From Lampris incognitus (taxonomy: Eukaryota > Chordata > Actinopteri > Lampriformes > Lampridae), in assembly GCF_029633865.1 (NCBI RefSeq), contig NC_079230.1:31670358-31734357 (forward strand): 64,000 bases of DNA, read 5' to 3'. Positions 1 to 11,599 of the stretch are shown here, in pieces. The number at the start of each line of letters is the position of its first letter. Position 1 is the stretch's first letter. The position numbers were made by a program, and so were the translations under genes. A model generated the notes under the pieces. The model was not told the origin of the DNA and ran no database searches. It saw only the letters and a program-made list of their open reading frames with translations.

Positions 1-1316
1 CATGGTCTGATGTATGTCAGTCATCTTCAGGCTGATGTATGTCAGTCATCATCAGGCTGATGTATGTCAGTCATCTTCAGGCTGATGATGTTTGTCAGTC
101 ATCTTCAGGCTGATGTATGTCAGTCATCTTCAGGTTGACGTATGTCAGTCATCTTCAGGTTGATGTATGTCAGTCATCTTCAGGCTGATGATGTATGTCA
201 GTCATCTTCAGGCTGATGATGTATGTCAGTCATCATCAGGTTGACGTATGTCAGTCATCTTCAGGTTGAGGTATGTCAGTCATCTTCAGGTTGACGTATG
301 TCAGTCATCTTCAGGCTGATGATGTATGTCAGTCATCATCAGGCTGATGTATGTCAGTCATCTTCAGGCTGATGATGTATGTCAGTCATCATCAGGTTGA
401 CGTATGTCAGTCATCTTCAGGTTGAGGTATGTCAGTCATCGTCAGGTTGATGTATGTCAGTCATCTTCAGGTTGAGGTATGTCAGTCATCTTCAGGCTGA
501 TGTATGTCAGTCATCATCAGGCTGATGTATGTCAGTCATCGTCAGGCTGATGTATGTCAGTCATCTTCAGGCTGATGTATGTCAGTCATCATCAGGCTGA
601 TGTATGTCAGTCATCATCAGGTTGACGTATGTCAGTCATCTTCAGGTTGAGGTATGTCAGTCATCGTCAGGTTGATGTATGTCAGTCATCTTCAGGTTGA
701 CGTATGTCAGTCATCTTCAGGCTGATGTATGTCAGTCATCGTCAGGCTGATGTATGTCAGTCATCGTCAGGCTGATGTATGTCAGTCATCATCAGGCTGA
801 TGTATGTCAGTCATCGTCAGGCTGATGTATGTCAGTCTCTTCAGGCTGATGTATGTCAGTCATCTTCAGGCTAATGTATGTCAGTCATCATCAGGTTGAC
901 GTATGTCAGTCATCTTCAGGTTGAGGTATGTCAGTCATCGTCAGGTTGACGTATGTCAGTCATCGTCAGGTTGATGTATGTCAGTCATCGTCAGGTTGAC
1001 GTATGTCAGTCATCGTCAGGTTGATGTATGTCAGTCGTCTTCAGGTTGACGTATGTCAGCCATCTTCAGGTTGATGTCAGTCATCTTCAGGTTGACGTAT
1101 GTCAGTCATCTTCAGGCTGATGTATGTCAGTCATCTTCAGGCTGATGTCAGTCATCTTCAGGTTGACGTATGTCAGTCATGTTCAGGTTGAGGTATGTCA
1201 GTCATCTTCAGGTTGATGTATGTCAGTCATCTTCAGGCTGATGTATGTCAGTCATCTTCAGGTTGATGTATGTCAGTCATCGTCAGGTTGATGTATGTCA
1301 GTCATCTTCAGGTTGA
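1..1316. repeat. 25-bp minisatellite array, cut by window edge
   Basis: About fifty tandem copies of a 25-bp unit with core GATGTATGTCAGTCATC. Unit variants carry CTGATG, TTGACG or TTGAGG at the head, and some units gain 3 bp (GATGATG), giving 28 bp. Variant types alternate in blocks, as expected from unequal exchange. No unique spacers occur between units. The array runs off the left edge. Confidence 0.97.
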
Positions 1317-1679
1317 GAAAGACTAGGTGAGACATTGCTTCATGGGCAGTGCTAAAGGCACATCATACTCCATTAACTATCCAATCAACCACTTTGTCAT
1401 TGACTAACGTTAGTTAGTGAAGGACAGAAATGTATTCTTCACCCAGTTCCTGTCTGATAATCAACTGTCAGGCAGGAGTTTCCACCATCACCTCTTGGCT
1501 TCTCAGAGGAAATAGTCATTGTGATAAGTTGACATTAAAACTGTTTTTTTGTGGAGCACTGCTTAATATGTCTTCGAGAGCCCCCCTCTGCATGGTGGCA
1601 GTGCTTCAGCTGGCTCAGATGGGCCGTTTGCTTTAGTCATGAATATTCTTCCTCCAGCCTCAAACCTTTTGACATTTGA
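1317..1679. other. non-coding stretch, nothing recognised
   Basis: AT-rich unique-looking sequence between the minisatellite and a LINE fragment. Only short frames without protein-like composition are present. I see no gene, RNA or repeat here. Confidence 0.6.
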
Positions 1680-1985
1680 AAATATTATAAATTGCAAGTG
1701 ATAGTCATCCCCAAGCTTAAAGGGCTCCATGCTGACCCCCCTCTGCTCCTGTTGTACCAGAGCATCATTCAGCCCATCCTACTGTACTGCTCCACCCGCT
1801 TCTCTAACATGTTATCCCTTACTAACTGAGCTGAACCAGCACTGCTGCCAGAGAACTGGTCTATTCCACCTGTTCCGGGTCCAAAACCTCCCTGATACAG
1901 CTGGAGCAGAGATGGTTGTCATGAAGATCAGCAATGTTCTCCCATCGTTCGTTTGCGAGTGCGCTCTACCACCACACTAGTAAGT
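1680..1985 (+). mobile_element. LINE reverse-transcriptase C-terminal fragment
   Basis: One frame reads LYQSIIQPILLYCS, which resembles the thumb/C-terminal part of fish LINE reverse transcriptases (the 'YQSVIQPVLLYC' type). It is followed by a degraded tail. Stops interrupt the frame and no catalytic motif is included, so this is a dead fragment. Clade not assigned. Confidence 0.5.
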
Positions 1986-2254
1986 GTAACGTAAACGGGC
2001 GAGGTGGGGCTGATGCAGCTGCAAGGCTCAAAACCTATTTTGTGACTCGATAACCCTGAATCTTTACATTAGGTAAATGTAATCTTCACATTAGGTCCAC
2101 ACTAGGTCTTTCACGGTGCACGGAATATGCCCAACTTTTCATTTGCGTGTTAGATGACAAAACTGAGTCAACTGAATACAACAGCAGTGTCTATATTCAC
2201 TGGCAAAAAATGAACTGAATCAAATTGATCCAAATTAAAAACTACTTCATTCCT

Positions 2255-2470
2255 CCCTCTCCACCTCAAGCTGATGTGTGGTGAGCGTTCTGGCACAAAA
2301 TGGCTGCTGTGCATCACCCAGGTGGTGCTACACACTGGTGGTGGTTGAAGTGAGTTACCCCCTTCACTGTGAAGCACTTTGGGTGTCTAGAAAAGTGCTC
2401 AATAAACATTTTTATTATCTTACTATTATTATTATATGTATTATTATTATTATATTATATTAATGCAAGA
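2255..2470 (+). mobile_element. SINE/LINE2-type 3' tail repeat
   Basis: Contains the widespread fish tail with GAAGCACTTTGGGTGTCTAG, AAAAGTGCTCAATAAA and a terminal (ATT)n run. This is typical of V-SINE/LINE2-like elements. It lies just downstream of the trmt10a stop codon, so it may form part of the distal 3' UTR or lie beyond it. Confidence 0.7.
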
Positions 2471-2766
2471 GCACTTTCCTGTTTGACCCCATATCTACTG
2501 CATGACCGACCAGTCACAGGCAATAACTTGGATTTTTCCCTTTAAAGAAGCCAAGAAGCCCCCACAAAAAAATAAAATAAAGTTCTTACACAAACACATG
2601 GTTGGTAAACCAGAAGGCATTGTGACAGCACTAGATGCTATTTTAATAAACGCTCTCACCACCAGCACCTTTTGGAAACAGCACTTATGTACACTGGCCA
2701 ACAGTCTTTTCAGTCCATGTATTTGTACCATGTTACAGTATGTATGTACAGTCCTTTGGCACAGCG

Positions 2767-5700
2767 TCACAGGTTTGAGCTTGCTTTGTCTGTTAGGGCC
2801 AAGTCAGGATCATTGGTTTCCCGCTCCTCCTTCAGCTCAGGTGTGCTGGTGCCGTTCGGTGTGGGAGAGCGACTCTGCTGCGCCCTCGTCACCTGAGCCA
2901 TGGGCACGGCTCCTTTCCTTTGAGGCAGGACGGTGAAGAAGGCCTCCTGCCAGTCGTCCTTCTCCAGATGTGCTAGAATGATCTCAAACACTACAGAGAT
3001 GAAATGCACGCTATAAAAAGCAAGAAGGAGATAAACTGGATCGAGAATATAAAGCAGAAACCAGTTGGTGTATTCATTTCATAGTGACAGATGCCGGTCT
3101 TACCGTGGTTGACTGCCAGTACTTTACGACTGTTCATTTGGACAAAGGTGCTCAGAGGAAGCTGCGCGTGTTCAATCCCCAGTTCCTTCGCCTTCTGAAA
3201 AGTGATTCCCTGCAAAGTAAAACATGAAAATAAATTTAAATTATTAAGAGGGACGAAAACCTTTTGCTCTTATACCAGTTTGAGACATTTCTGCAGAAGG
3301 TTGCAGGAACCTAACCAAAACAACACATGTGACAGGGGAATAGATCCCAGGGCAGTTTACTGCGGGAAAGAAAATAAGCCACCACAGCAACAAAAAATAA
3401 ACTGTCGGGGCATCCGGTTAGCGTAGCAATCTATTCCGTTGCCTACCAACATGGGGATCGCCAGTTCGAATTCCCGTGTTACCTCTGGCTTGGTCGGGCA
3501 TCCCTACAGACACAATTGGCCGTCTCTGCAGGTGGGAAGCCGGATGTGAGTATGTGTCCTGGTTGCTGTACTAGCACCTCCTCTGGTCGGTCAGGGTGCC
3601 TGTTCAAGGGGGAGGGGGAACTGGGGGGAATAGCGTGAGCCTCCCACACGCTACGTCCCCCTGGTGAAACTCCTCACTGTCAGGTGAAAAGAAGCGGCTG
3701 GTGACTCCACATGTATCGGAGGAGGCATGTGGTAGTCTGCAGCCCTCCCCAGATCAGCAGAGAGGGTGGAGCAGAGACCGGGACGGCTCGGAAGAGTGGG
3801 GTAATTGGCTGGATACAGTTGGGGAGAAAACTGTTAAGACATTTGCAACACCAACAGCCCAGGTATGCAGTTCAGAACCCCAACAGACCTTATGATGGTT
3901 GTGGTCCACAAGGCCTCCGATGACATAGGCCTTGCTTTGGTCCAATTTGGTCAGCACATTGGGAGAGTCTGAGGTCAGGTAGACCAGTTCCTCCTTACCC
4001 AGCACCTCCTGGTAGTGTTCTGTCTTAATGGTGATGTCCTGCACATGTGAACACAACACAGACGGGTAATTACAATCTTACATGGAGACTACATGCATGT
4101 GAACTAGCCATTATGCTCACGGCACTAAATCACGTGTCAGTAAACTGGCATGCTGCTTTCATCACATGTTGGCATCATTTAAGAGTCCAGCTCTGAGAGG
4201 CCGGCTGCACATGGTAGAAACGTCTGCACAGTTTGACGCAGACGTTGATGAATTACTCCTGGAGATGGAGGTCTCAAACACACACAACAAAAACATTCAA
4301 CTGAACACCACACGGTGGCCCGCCTAAAAAACATTCAACTGAACACCACACGGTGGTCTGGCTAAAAAGGGAGGAATGTTCACACGCACAAACTGAAAGG
4401 CGTCAGGTACACATGCCGGTCTTAGATACAGAATCTGGTATTAGCCCCTCATCCTTCTCATCAGTCAAATAGACGGTGGTCAACTTTGGATAATATTTGC
4501 ATTAACAAACTGATCAAGATTTGGCCTTCAGTCAACTTCTGCAAACAGGTAGAGAAAGTTGTGTCTCAGCACATACGTGTTGCTTCCGTTTCCCCAAATT
4601 TCTTTGTCTAGTGATGTCTGAATTAGTTTAATGTACAACAATCTTGCCACCCCTTTCTCCCCAAGTGTATTCGGCAAATTACCCCACTCCTCTGAGCTGC
4701 CCCGGTCACTGCTCCACCCCCTCTGCTGATCCGGGGAGGGCTGCAGACTACCACATGTCTCCTCCCGTACATGTGGAGTCACAAGCCGCTTCTTTTCACC
4801 TGACAGTGAGGAGTTTCACCAGGGGGATGTAGCGCGTGGGAGGATCACGCTGTTCCCCCCAGTCCCCTCTCCCCCCTGAACAGGCACCCTGACCGACCAG
4901 AGGAAGCGCTAGTACAGCAACCAGGACACACATCCACATCTGGCTTCCCACCCGCAGACATGACCAATTGTGTCTGTATGGACGCCTGACCAAGCCAGAC
5001 GTAACACAGGGATTCGAACCGGCGATCCCCGTGTTGGTAGGCAACGGAATAGACCGCTATGCTACCCGGACGCCCAGAACAAATACATTTGTACCAAAAA
5101 AGTAGGAGAAGAAAGGCTTCTCTAGGACTGTATCTTTATAATGAAATCATTATCTCGATGAGTTTGCCTGACAGTGATCAAAATGATCAGGCTTGATAAA
5201 TGAGGCTGAATGAGATTTGGCACAAAATGAATGGACATTTGCTGAACTGTGTTCCTTTTACACCGTTCTAGCAGGATGAAGATGGACTACTGCTACAACC
5301 TTAGCCCTCATAAAGTCATTAGTGTGATTGTTCTTGAACTGACGGCGGAAACTGGTACTACTGTGGTATTACTTTGAGCTGCAGCAACAGCAAAACTACC
5401 TGTGCTTGTTTTACACCATTTGGGTATCAAAATGATTGAATGAAGCAACTGACCACACAAGCTGACAGAACGGGACTGCCGACTGCTGGGGCATGTAGCG
5501 CATACAAATCATCTGTCCTCAATTGCAACACTCATTACCAAGCCTGCAACACAAGCCAAACATCACCACGCACCATGCCAAGTGTCGGCTGTAGTGGTGT
5601 AGAGCACACCGCCACTGGACTCTGGAGCAGTGGAAACACGTTCTCTAGCGTAATGAATCACACTTCACTATCTGGCAGTCTGATGCTCCAGTCTGAGCAG

Positions 5701-8700
5701 TCTGATGCTCAATCTGGGTTTGCAAGATGCCAGAACGCTACCTGCCTGAATGCATAGTGCCAACTGTAAGAATGGGTGGAGGAGGAATAAAGGTCTGGGG
5801 CTGTTTGTTGTGGTTTGGTTTAGGCCCCTCAGTTCCAACGAAGGGAAACAATGCTACAGCATACAATGGCATTCTAAAGAATTCTGTGCTCCCAACTTGG
5901 TGAGAAGTTTGGAGCCCTTTCCTGTTTCAGCATGACAACGCCCCTGTGCACAAAGCAAAGTCCATAAAGACAAGATTTGTCAAGATTGGTGTGGAAGAAC
6001 TTGATTGGCCTGCACAGAGCTCTGACTTCAACCCCATCCAACACCTTTGGGAGGAATTTGACCTGTGACTCTGAGGAAAGGCCTTCTTCCTAATATCAGT
6101 GCCCGAACTCACTTCTCACTAATGCTCTTGTTCTTGAATGGGAGCAAATTCCCGCAGCCATTTTCCAAAATCTAGTGGAAAGCTTCCCAGAATAGCGAAG
6201 GCTGTACAGCACTGCCACAGCTTCAGGACCTGTACACCACCCGTTGCAGAAGGAAGGAAGGCTCCAAGTATTATGAAGGACACCAGCCACCCAGCACATG
6301 GTCTGTTCTCACCCCTTCATTCAGGACAACGCTTATGGAGCATCAAGGCTCAGACCAGCCATGTCAAACACAGTTTTTACCCTCAGGTAGGCAGAATAAT
6401 GAACAGTAGGCACTTTAAAAAACAGTTGGAGGAAACACCGAGGTCGATCTGACAGGACGCGTAAGCGGGCCAGGCTAAGCTAACTACTAGCCCATGCAGA
6501 CTGGCAGTTCGATAACACTGAGGGCGGTCTGGCGGCGGCCTCATCTAGCGATGACTGTGTTTTTGGTGTCGTCTTGTGGAGTGTGGGGAGGTGTGTCGAA
6601 GGTGTTTGGCTGGAAGAGCTGGCGTTGGATCGGCTGGGGGAGCTAATGTAGGGTCTTCTTAATTTTTCTAATTACAACTTCATGGCCCACCACACAATAT
6701 TTCAACAGATGGAAAAATTAATGAGTCTCATCTCTCATCTCATCATCAGCCGCTTCTCCGGGGTTGGGTCGGGTCGCGGTGGCAGCAAACCAAGTAGGGC
6801 ACTCCAGACGTCCCTCTCCCCAGCAACGCTTTCCAGCTCCTCCTGGGGGTTCCCAAGGCGTTCCCAGGCCAGATTGGACATGTAGTCTCTCCAGCAAGTT
6901 CTGGGTCTACCCCGGGGTCTCCTAAGGAAGGCGCCCAGGAGGCATCCTAATCAAATGCCCAAACCACCTCAACTGGCTCCTTTCGACGTGAAGGAGCAGC
7001 GGCTCTACACCGAGCTCCCTCCGGATGTCCGAGCTCCTCACCCTATCTCTAAGGCTGAGCCCAGACACCCTACAGAGGAAACTAATTTCAGCCACTTGTA
7101 TCCACGATCTCACACTTTCGGTCACTACCCAAAGCTGATGACCATGAAATGGATGATTGTGGCAGCAAAAGCAAAATGATCCTTTCCCCCCCAATGCATT
7201 ACTGAACTGGGCTGAAGTATGGATCGATGAAGAATCCCACATGTGAGCATCAAAATGACACGCCACTGTTAGAGGTTTATAAAGTGCTGGCATCTTATCG
7301 TTACTATTACCACCAGAGTTGACTCAAGGATTTGCGTCACATGTCAACTTCATACAACTTTGTGAATCCTGAGTAGTGAGATAATTTTCAAACTGCACTG
7401 TTTTACAAAAACAAAAACAAAAAATAATCTAAATGTTAGACTTATTACGTGCAAACCAACTTCAGCAACAGGTTGACACACTGGTATTACACAACGACAG
7501 ACATCAGCCTTGTGTGAGCGTTTAACAAATTAGCTAACATTGGCTAAACAATGCACAAACATAGCATTGCAGGAACAAGCTAATAAGAGCAGACCAGCCA
7601 GGACAGCCATGCTGCACAACTTGCAGATGATGGTTCTCAGCTCTCAAATGACATCCCAATGACATTTTGAATTTACATAAAACTGACAGAAGTTCCTTTT
7701 TAATCACATTAGTCTGCATCTGCACAGGGGCTGGCTGCATGTGCTTTTCCACAACTCCCCTGCTGCCTGTTTCCACTCTAAGGCATGTAAGACCAGAGGA
7801 CAAATTCGAGTGTTCATTTGAAATATTTATAGTTTTTTATGGTCAGTTGTGGTCATTTCCTACCATGCTACTTCCTGCAACACAGCCTACAGATGATTAC
7901 AAAAAGGAGTCACTACACCGCGGCAAACACCAAGTGGGAAGTGCTGAAGAGGGGGCTGCTGAAGCATGATGGTAGCTTTGGCTGAACCACAGTAATCTTT
8001 TTTTATACTGAATATTAACCATGGATTTGTCCCCAGTTGGCTGTATTAAACTCTAGATGGCAGGGTGGAGCTGCATGTCTAGCAGGAGGAACAGGATGGA
8101 TGACTGAAATTCAAACCTACCAGTGGACCATGGATGGTGAGTATAGAACAGGGATAGACTTCAAGTATTCTAAACTAATTCTCTTTTCAACCACAGTAGA
8201 AACGGCAAATCGATAGTGGGATAGACTTTTCTACCACTTCTTTTTCCCCCCTCACTTTTTCTCCCCAATTGCACCTGGCCAATTGCCCCACTCTCTGAGC
8301 CGTCCCGGTCGCTGCTCCACCCCCTCTACCGATCCGGGGAGGGCTGCAGACTACCATGTCTCCTCCATACATGCAGAGTCACCAGCTGCTTCTTTTCACC
8401 TGACAGTGAGGAGTTTCACCAGGGGGACGTAACACGTGGGAGGAAATCCAAATATTATCCAGTTCCCCCTCCCCCCCAAACAGGCACCCCAACCGACCAG
8501 GAGCTGCTAGCGCAGCAAACAGGACACATACCCACATCCGGCTTCCCACCCACAGACACGGCCAATGGTGTCTGTAGGGATGCCCGACCAAGCCGGAGGT
8601 AACACGGAGATTCGAATCGGTAATCCTCGTATTGGTAGGCAACGGAATAGACCGCTACGCTACCCGGACGCCAGAATTTTCTACCACTTCTGAGGGTAAA

Positions 8701-10602
8701 CTGCATAACCATTGAAAATGGCCTATGTTTATCAATCATGGAAACTATGACAACAGAACATGGACTACAAACACACGATAAGCTGTGCAGCCGCCTACCT
8801 ACCTTCCAGTTGACCCAGCCTTTGTCATTTTCATCCATGATCTGTTTCAGCTGACCCCCGAGACTTGTCAAATAAAACTGAGGGAGAGGGAAGAGAGCCA
8901 TACATTTAAAGTGGGCTTAGCTCAGCCAAGGTTAACTACAGCCGGTGGAAAGTGGACCAACCTGTACTGGGTGTAAGGCTCTTCTGTTTTCCGCATAGCA
9001 CCGCTGGATCTGTTTGTGAAGCTTCCGGACATCCTGAAAGAGACACAATATTCATTTGTAATGCTTTAAAGCTGCTACGAGGAGATTATTGTTGACTTTG
9101 CATATCCTTGGAGGCTAAAGCAGTAGTGTTACATGGGAAAAAAATGTGTGTTAGTTCTCCCGTGTTGTGTCATCCTCTGGACCAGCATCTGTTTGGTGTC
9201 CCCAATGTACAAGTCACGGCAATCCTCCTGGCACTTAACAGCTACACTATATTGCTCCGTTTGTGCCGGGGGACCCGATACTTGGGGTGGACCACCTTCT
9301 GGTGCACACTTATCCCGGGCCTGTTTAATGTGGGATTTCTCCTCTTCCCCGGCTGCTGTGTCAGTGGGGACGTTGTCAGCTCGGTGGTACAGCATCCTGA
9401 TAACTCCTAGTTTGTGCTCCAGTGGATGATGAGAGTCAAACTGATCAGTATGTGTTGGTTTACGGCAAACATCAACAATCAAATTTCCCCCATCACCAAC
9501 TGCAATTTCAGTGTAAGAAGGCTAACCTGTCATGTTCCACATCCTCCCTGGTGAACTTGATGTGGTTGTCCACAGAGTTCATGTGGTGGGTGAAATGTGC
9601 TACATCCTGAGATTTAATTTTAACCCAGGTGTCGTCCACAACTCTGAACCAATGGCTAGGTGGTGTCCCTGGACAGGACATCAGAGTCTCTTTTCCACTT
9701 CCTCCATGTACAAGTTGGCCACTACAGGTGAGACTCATAGCACACCCATAGTACTGCCCCCTGTAGGTGAAGTACGTGGATTGAAGACACAGCTTCAGGA
9801 GCAGACACACTTGGTCAGTGTTAATGGTGGTCCTATTGCTAAGGGTGGGGTCGTTTTGTAATTTCATACGGACCACATCCACTGCTTCATCAACAAGAAC
9901 GCATGTGAAGAGAGACGTAGCATCATGAGGCCATTGTTTCATCCTCTGTGAACAGTACACATGGCCATGGTAACTCTGGTTAATGCTCACAGCAATTGGT
10001 ATACTTGTTTTTGGTCGTCATGCCACTGTGTTGTTTATAAGGGTGGGACACGGTTCTCTCAATAAACGTTGTGTCCAGACGAACTGATTCCACCGTCTGT
10101 GATTTTCTTACCTGGATTATTGAGCATGCATAAAGACACTCCTTTCAGCTCTTTTCAGCAGGTTACCGACAACATGGTGTGTATAAACTTCCACCAGTGT
10201 GGTGATCCACAGCTTTTCTTAAACCATGACAATAACCACTGATTTTAACTCCTCTCTGCTCCGCCTTTAAACCGTCCTTTCGTTCTGTCAGTTGGGTTTA
10301 TCATCGCCCTTCATCACGGTTGGTTGTTGTCGGGAATAATCACACAGCACTGTGGCATACTCACACCGGCAGTGTCCAGTGTTTGCATACTCCAATACTT
10401 CTGCAGATGCAGCATGAGACCCAGGTATTTTTCACATACTACTTCCATCCATCCATTATCCCAACCGCTTATCCTGCTCTCAGGGTCGTGGGGATGCTGG
10501 AGCCTATCCCAGCAGTCACTGAGCGGCAGGTGGGGAGACACCCTGGACAGGCCGCCAGGCCATCACAGGACAGGACAGGACAGGACAGGACCCCCCCCCC
10601 CT

Positions 10603-10660
<58 letters not shown>

Positions 10661-11296
10661 TGAAATGCCAGTTGCTGATGGCGACCTGGCTTCTTTACCT
10701 TGTACACCATGAGGCTGTCAAAGCTGCAGTCCACCACCAGCCTGAGGGAGCTATGCACCACATCCCTGCGGAGGCGTTTCCTGCTGCTGGCCTCGTCCCC
10801 TGCCTCCTCCCCCTGAGTCTGCCTCTCCATGCGCCGCAGGTGCTTCTTCTCCTTCCGTCTCTGCCTGCAACACAGGGCATCTTAACAAGCGCTGTGGAAC
10901 AGAAGTGGAGATGAGGTAATGTCCTACTGGATTTAGGAATTACGGCACATGAGCGATGGGAACAGCCCCTCGTTGTATTTGAGCGCCGGTGCTCATGAGC
11001 AATGTAAAGCATGGCAGAGCACCATTAAAATCAACAGTGGGACTCTAATAAAAGTCGTGTTGTTCTTGCCATAGTGTCTGCACTTCTCAGATCGTGGCGT
11101 TAGCTTGGCCCACACAACGAAAACCGAGTTAAAAAGCCTACTTTCGCAGCTCCCTTTCCTCCTCCCACTTCTGGTGCCTCAGCAGCTTCTTCCTCTGCCT
11201 CTTGGACAGGGGTTTCTCCTCCGCCCGGCCTCCGTCATCGCCGCCCGGTCCCCGTTCCGGGGCCGTCGTCGCAGCGTCCGAGCGATCCTCGGCCAT
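2767..11296 (-). CDS. trmt10a: tRNA methyltransferase 10 homolog A (tRNA m1G9), seven coding exons
   Basis: SPOUT-class methyltransferase that methylates N1 of guanosine 9 in tRNA using SAM. Coding exons in transcript order: 11296-11142, 10864-10699, 9033-8962, 8877-8803, 4038-3889, 3209-3104, 2990-2767. All introns are GT-AG and the reading phase stays open throughout, giving about 315 residues (human TRMT10A is about 339). Exon 1 starts [11 protein letters not shown] and carries a basic, lysine-rich coil with [12 protein letters not shown]. Exon 2 has [20 protein letters not shown]. Exon 4 has [12 protein letters not shown]. Exon 5 has YLTSDSPN and [10 protein letters not shown], whose Asp (about residue 201) is the conserved catalytic-site aspartate of the Trm10 family. 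Exon 6 has [20 protein letters not shown] (SAM knot region). Exon 7 has [18 protein letters not shown] and a short acidic tail ending at TGA 2769-2767. These segments fit TRMT10A better than TRMT10B. A possible poly(A) signal (ATTAAA, minus strand) is at 2642-2647. The introns are filled with transposable elements, but no exon is damaged. Confidence 0.95.
3404..3836 (+). mobile_element. tRNA-derived SINE (family 1), copy in trmt10a intron
   Basis: A roughly 430-bp SINE. The head is tRNA-like, with an A-box-like TTAGCGTAGC and a B-box-like AGTTCGAATTCC. It is followed by a body containing GGTGAAACTCCTCACTGTC and a 3' end near GGTAATTGGCTGGATACAG. Short AAACTGT repeats flank it (3398-3404 region and about 3827). 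It sits 53 bp from exon 5 in the intron before exon 6. Three further copies occur in the window. Confidence 0.85.
4648..5075 (-). mobile_element. tRNA-derived SINE (family 1)
   Basis: Same SINE as at 3404, in reverse orientation. The tRNA-like head is at the right end (about 5020-5075), with the B-box complement GGATTCGAACCGGCG. The body and tail run left to about 4648. It lies in the large trmt10a intron between exons 4 and 5. No clear target-site duplication was seen. Confidence 0.85.
5440..6190 (+). pseudogene. Tc1-like transposase remnant
   Basis: A degenerate Tc1/mariner transposase. The best-preserved frame (about 5922-6070) reads [13 protein letters not shown] and later [19 protein letters not shown], which match the second catalytic Asp block and the third catalytic block of Tc1 elements. 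In that last block the catalytic Glu of the usual 'NPIE' motif is Gln (CAA). The upstream part is scattered over frames with stops. No terminal inverted repeats were identified. Located in a trmt10a intron; inactive. Confidence 0.75.
6197..6415 (+). mobile_element. LINE reverse-transcriptase C-terminal fragment
   Basis: The frame reads [19 protein letters not shown] followed by [14 protein letters not shown]. This is the C-terminal pattern (KDPSHP...LLPSGRR...NSFYP) of several fish LINE ORF2 proteins. It adjoins the Tc1 remnant and has no catalytic domain. Confidence 0.55.
6430..6665 (+). repeat. GC-rich dispersed module, permuted copy 1
   Basis: Shares the blocks CTGACAGGACGCG, AGGCTAAGCTAACT, AGCTGGCGTTGGATCGGCTG and TGTGTCGAAGGTGTTTGGCT with 30930-31249 and 60590-60872. 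Here the block order is swapped: the GACAGGACGCG half comes before the GATCGGCTG half. This is what a slice from tandem monomers would give. Likely a LINE 5'-UTR-type module; identity not established. Confidence 0.6.
6722..7150 (-). mobile_element. RTE-like LINE, 3' fragment
   Basis: The minus strand encodes pieces of the LINE ORF2 C-terminus, including [20 protein letters not shown] and [17 protein letters not shown]. They are nearly the same as in the longer copy at 36833-37876. It is 5'-truncated and ends in a short (CTCAT)-rich tail at 6727-6748. Inserted in the trmt10a intron 4-5. Confidence 0.8.
7300..8226. other. intronic sequence, nothing recognised
   Basis: AT-rich intronic sequence of trmt10a without recognisable repeats or conserved frames. 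Reading frames here (for example 7667-7969) lack protein-like features. Confidence 0.5.
8242..8676 (-). mobile_element. tRNA-derived SINE (family 1) with 15-bp TSD
   Basis: A full-length reverse-oriented family 1 SINE flanked by a perfect 15-bp target-site duplication, TTTTCTACCACTTCT, at 8227-8241 and 8677-8691. This proves target-primed insertion and fixes both ends exactly. The head (right end) retains the tRNA-like region and the B-box complement GATTCGAATCGG. Confidence 0.93.
9100..10095 (-). pseudogene. Penelope-like element fragment (RT and GIY-YIG)
   Basis: Minus-strand frames give a reverse-transcriptase C-terminal half (9990-9508, with [10 protein letters not shown] and [14 protein letters not shown]) followed by [30 protein letters not shown] and a GIY-YIG-type endonuclease block ([14 protein letters not shown], 9129-9270). 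This order, RT then GIY-YIG, is diagnostic of Penelope-like elements. The N-terminal RT part is missing, and a frame break separates the two halves. The catalytic YVDD is VVDD here. Located in the trmt10a intron 2-3. Confidence 0.85.
10440..10570 (+). repeat. dispersed fish repeat (CATCCATCCATTATCC family)
   Basis: Starts with CATCCATCCATTATCC and contains GAGCCTATCCCAGCAGTCA and GGGGAGACACCCTGGACAGG. This widespread fish repeat recurs at 58433-58556. It ends at a (GGACA)n run. Confidence 0.75.
10571..10660. repeat. microsatellites: (GGACA)n, C-run and (CA)n
   Basis: A short GGACA repeat (10571-10590), a 12-base C run, and about 28 CA dinucleotides (10604-10659). It ends 40 bp from the splice donor of trmt10a exon 2. 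Confidence 0.95.
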
Positions 11297-11560
11297 TGGT
11301 GAAGCGTTCCAAGCGACTCCGTCCCAAGTTCCCACGCTGGAGGCCGGTCTCCGAACAGCCGCCGAACCGGACCTGCCCTTCGCTGGGAATGAGCTACAAA
11401 GTTGGCTTTCTGACACCAGTCACCGTCATGTCATCTGACGAACCCCCCAAAAACGCCGTGAGTTCAAACACGTCCCCCGACGCGAGCTTTTTCAAACAGC
11501 TCCCCGTGTGATGGTGCGCCGTCGCTTAAATTGCGTCATCAACATGCGTCTTCTGTGGCT
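11297..11560 (-). promoter_or_regulatory. trmt10a: CpG-rich 5' region of trmt10a
   Basis: Sequence just upstream of the trmt10a ATG is GC-rich with many CpG dinucleotides (about 11200-11560) and no TATA-like box close to the start. This is typical of a housekeeping-type CpG-island promoter. The transcription start cannot be placed from sequence alone. Confidence 0.5.
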
Positions 11561-11599
11561 TTCACTCCGCGCGACAAAAAACAAAACAAAACCATTCTG

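Noticed and set aside
1-1316. Possible CRISPR-like array
   Set aside because: Units are contiguous 25-bp tandem repeats with no unique spacers, in a eukaryotic context.
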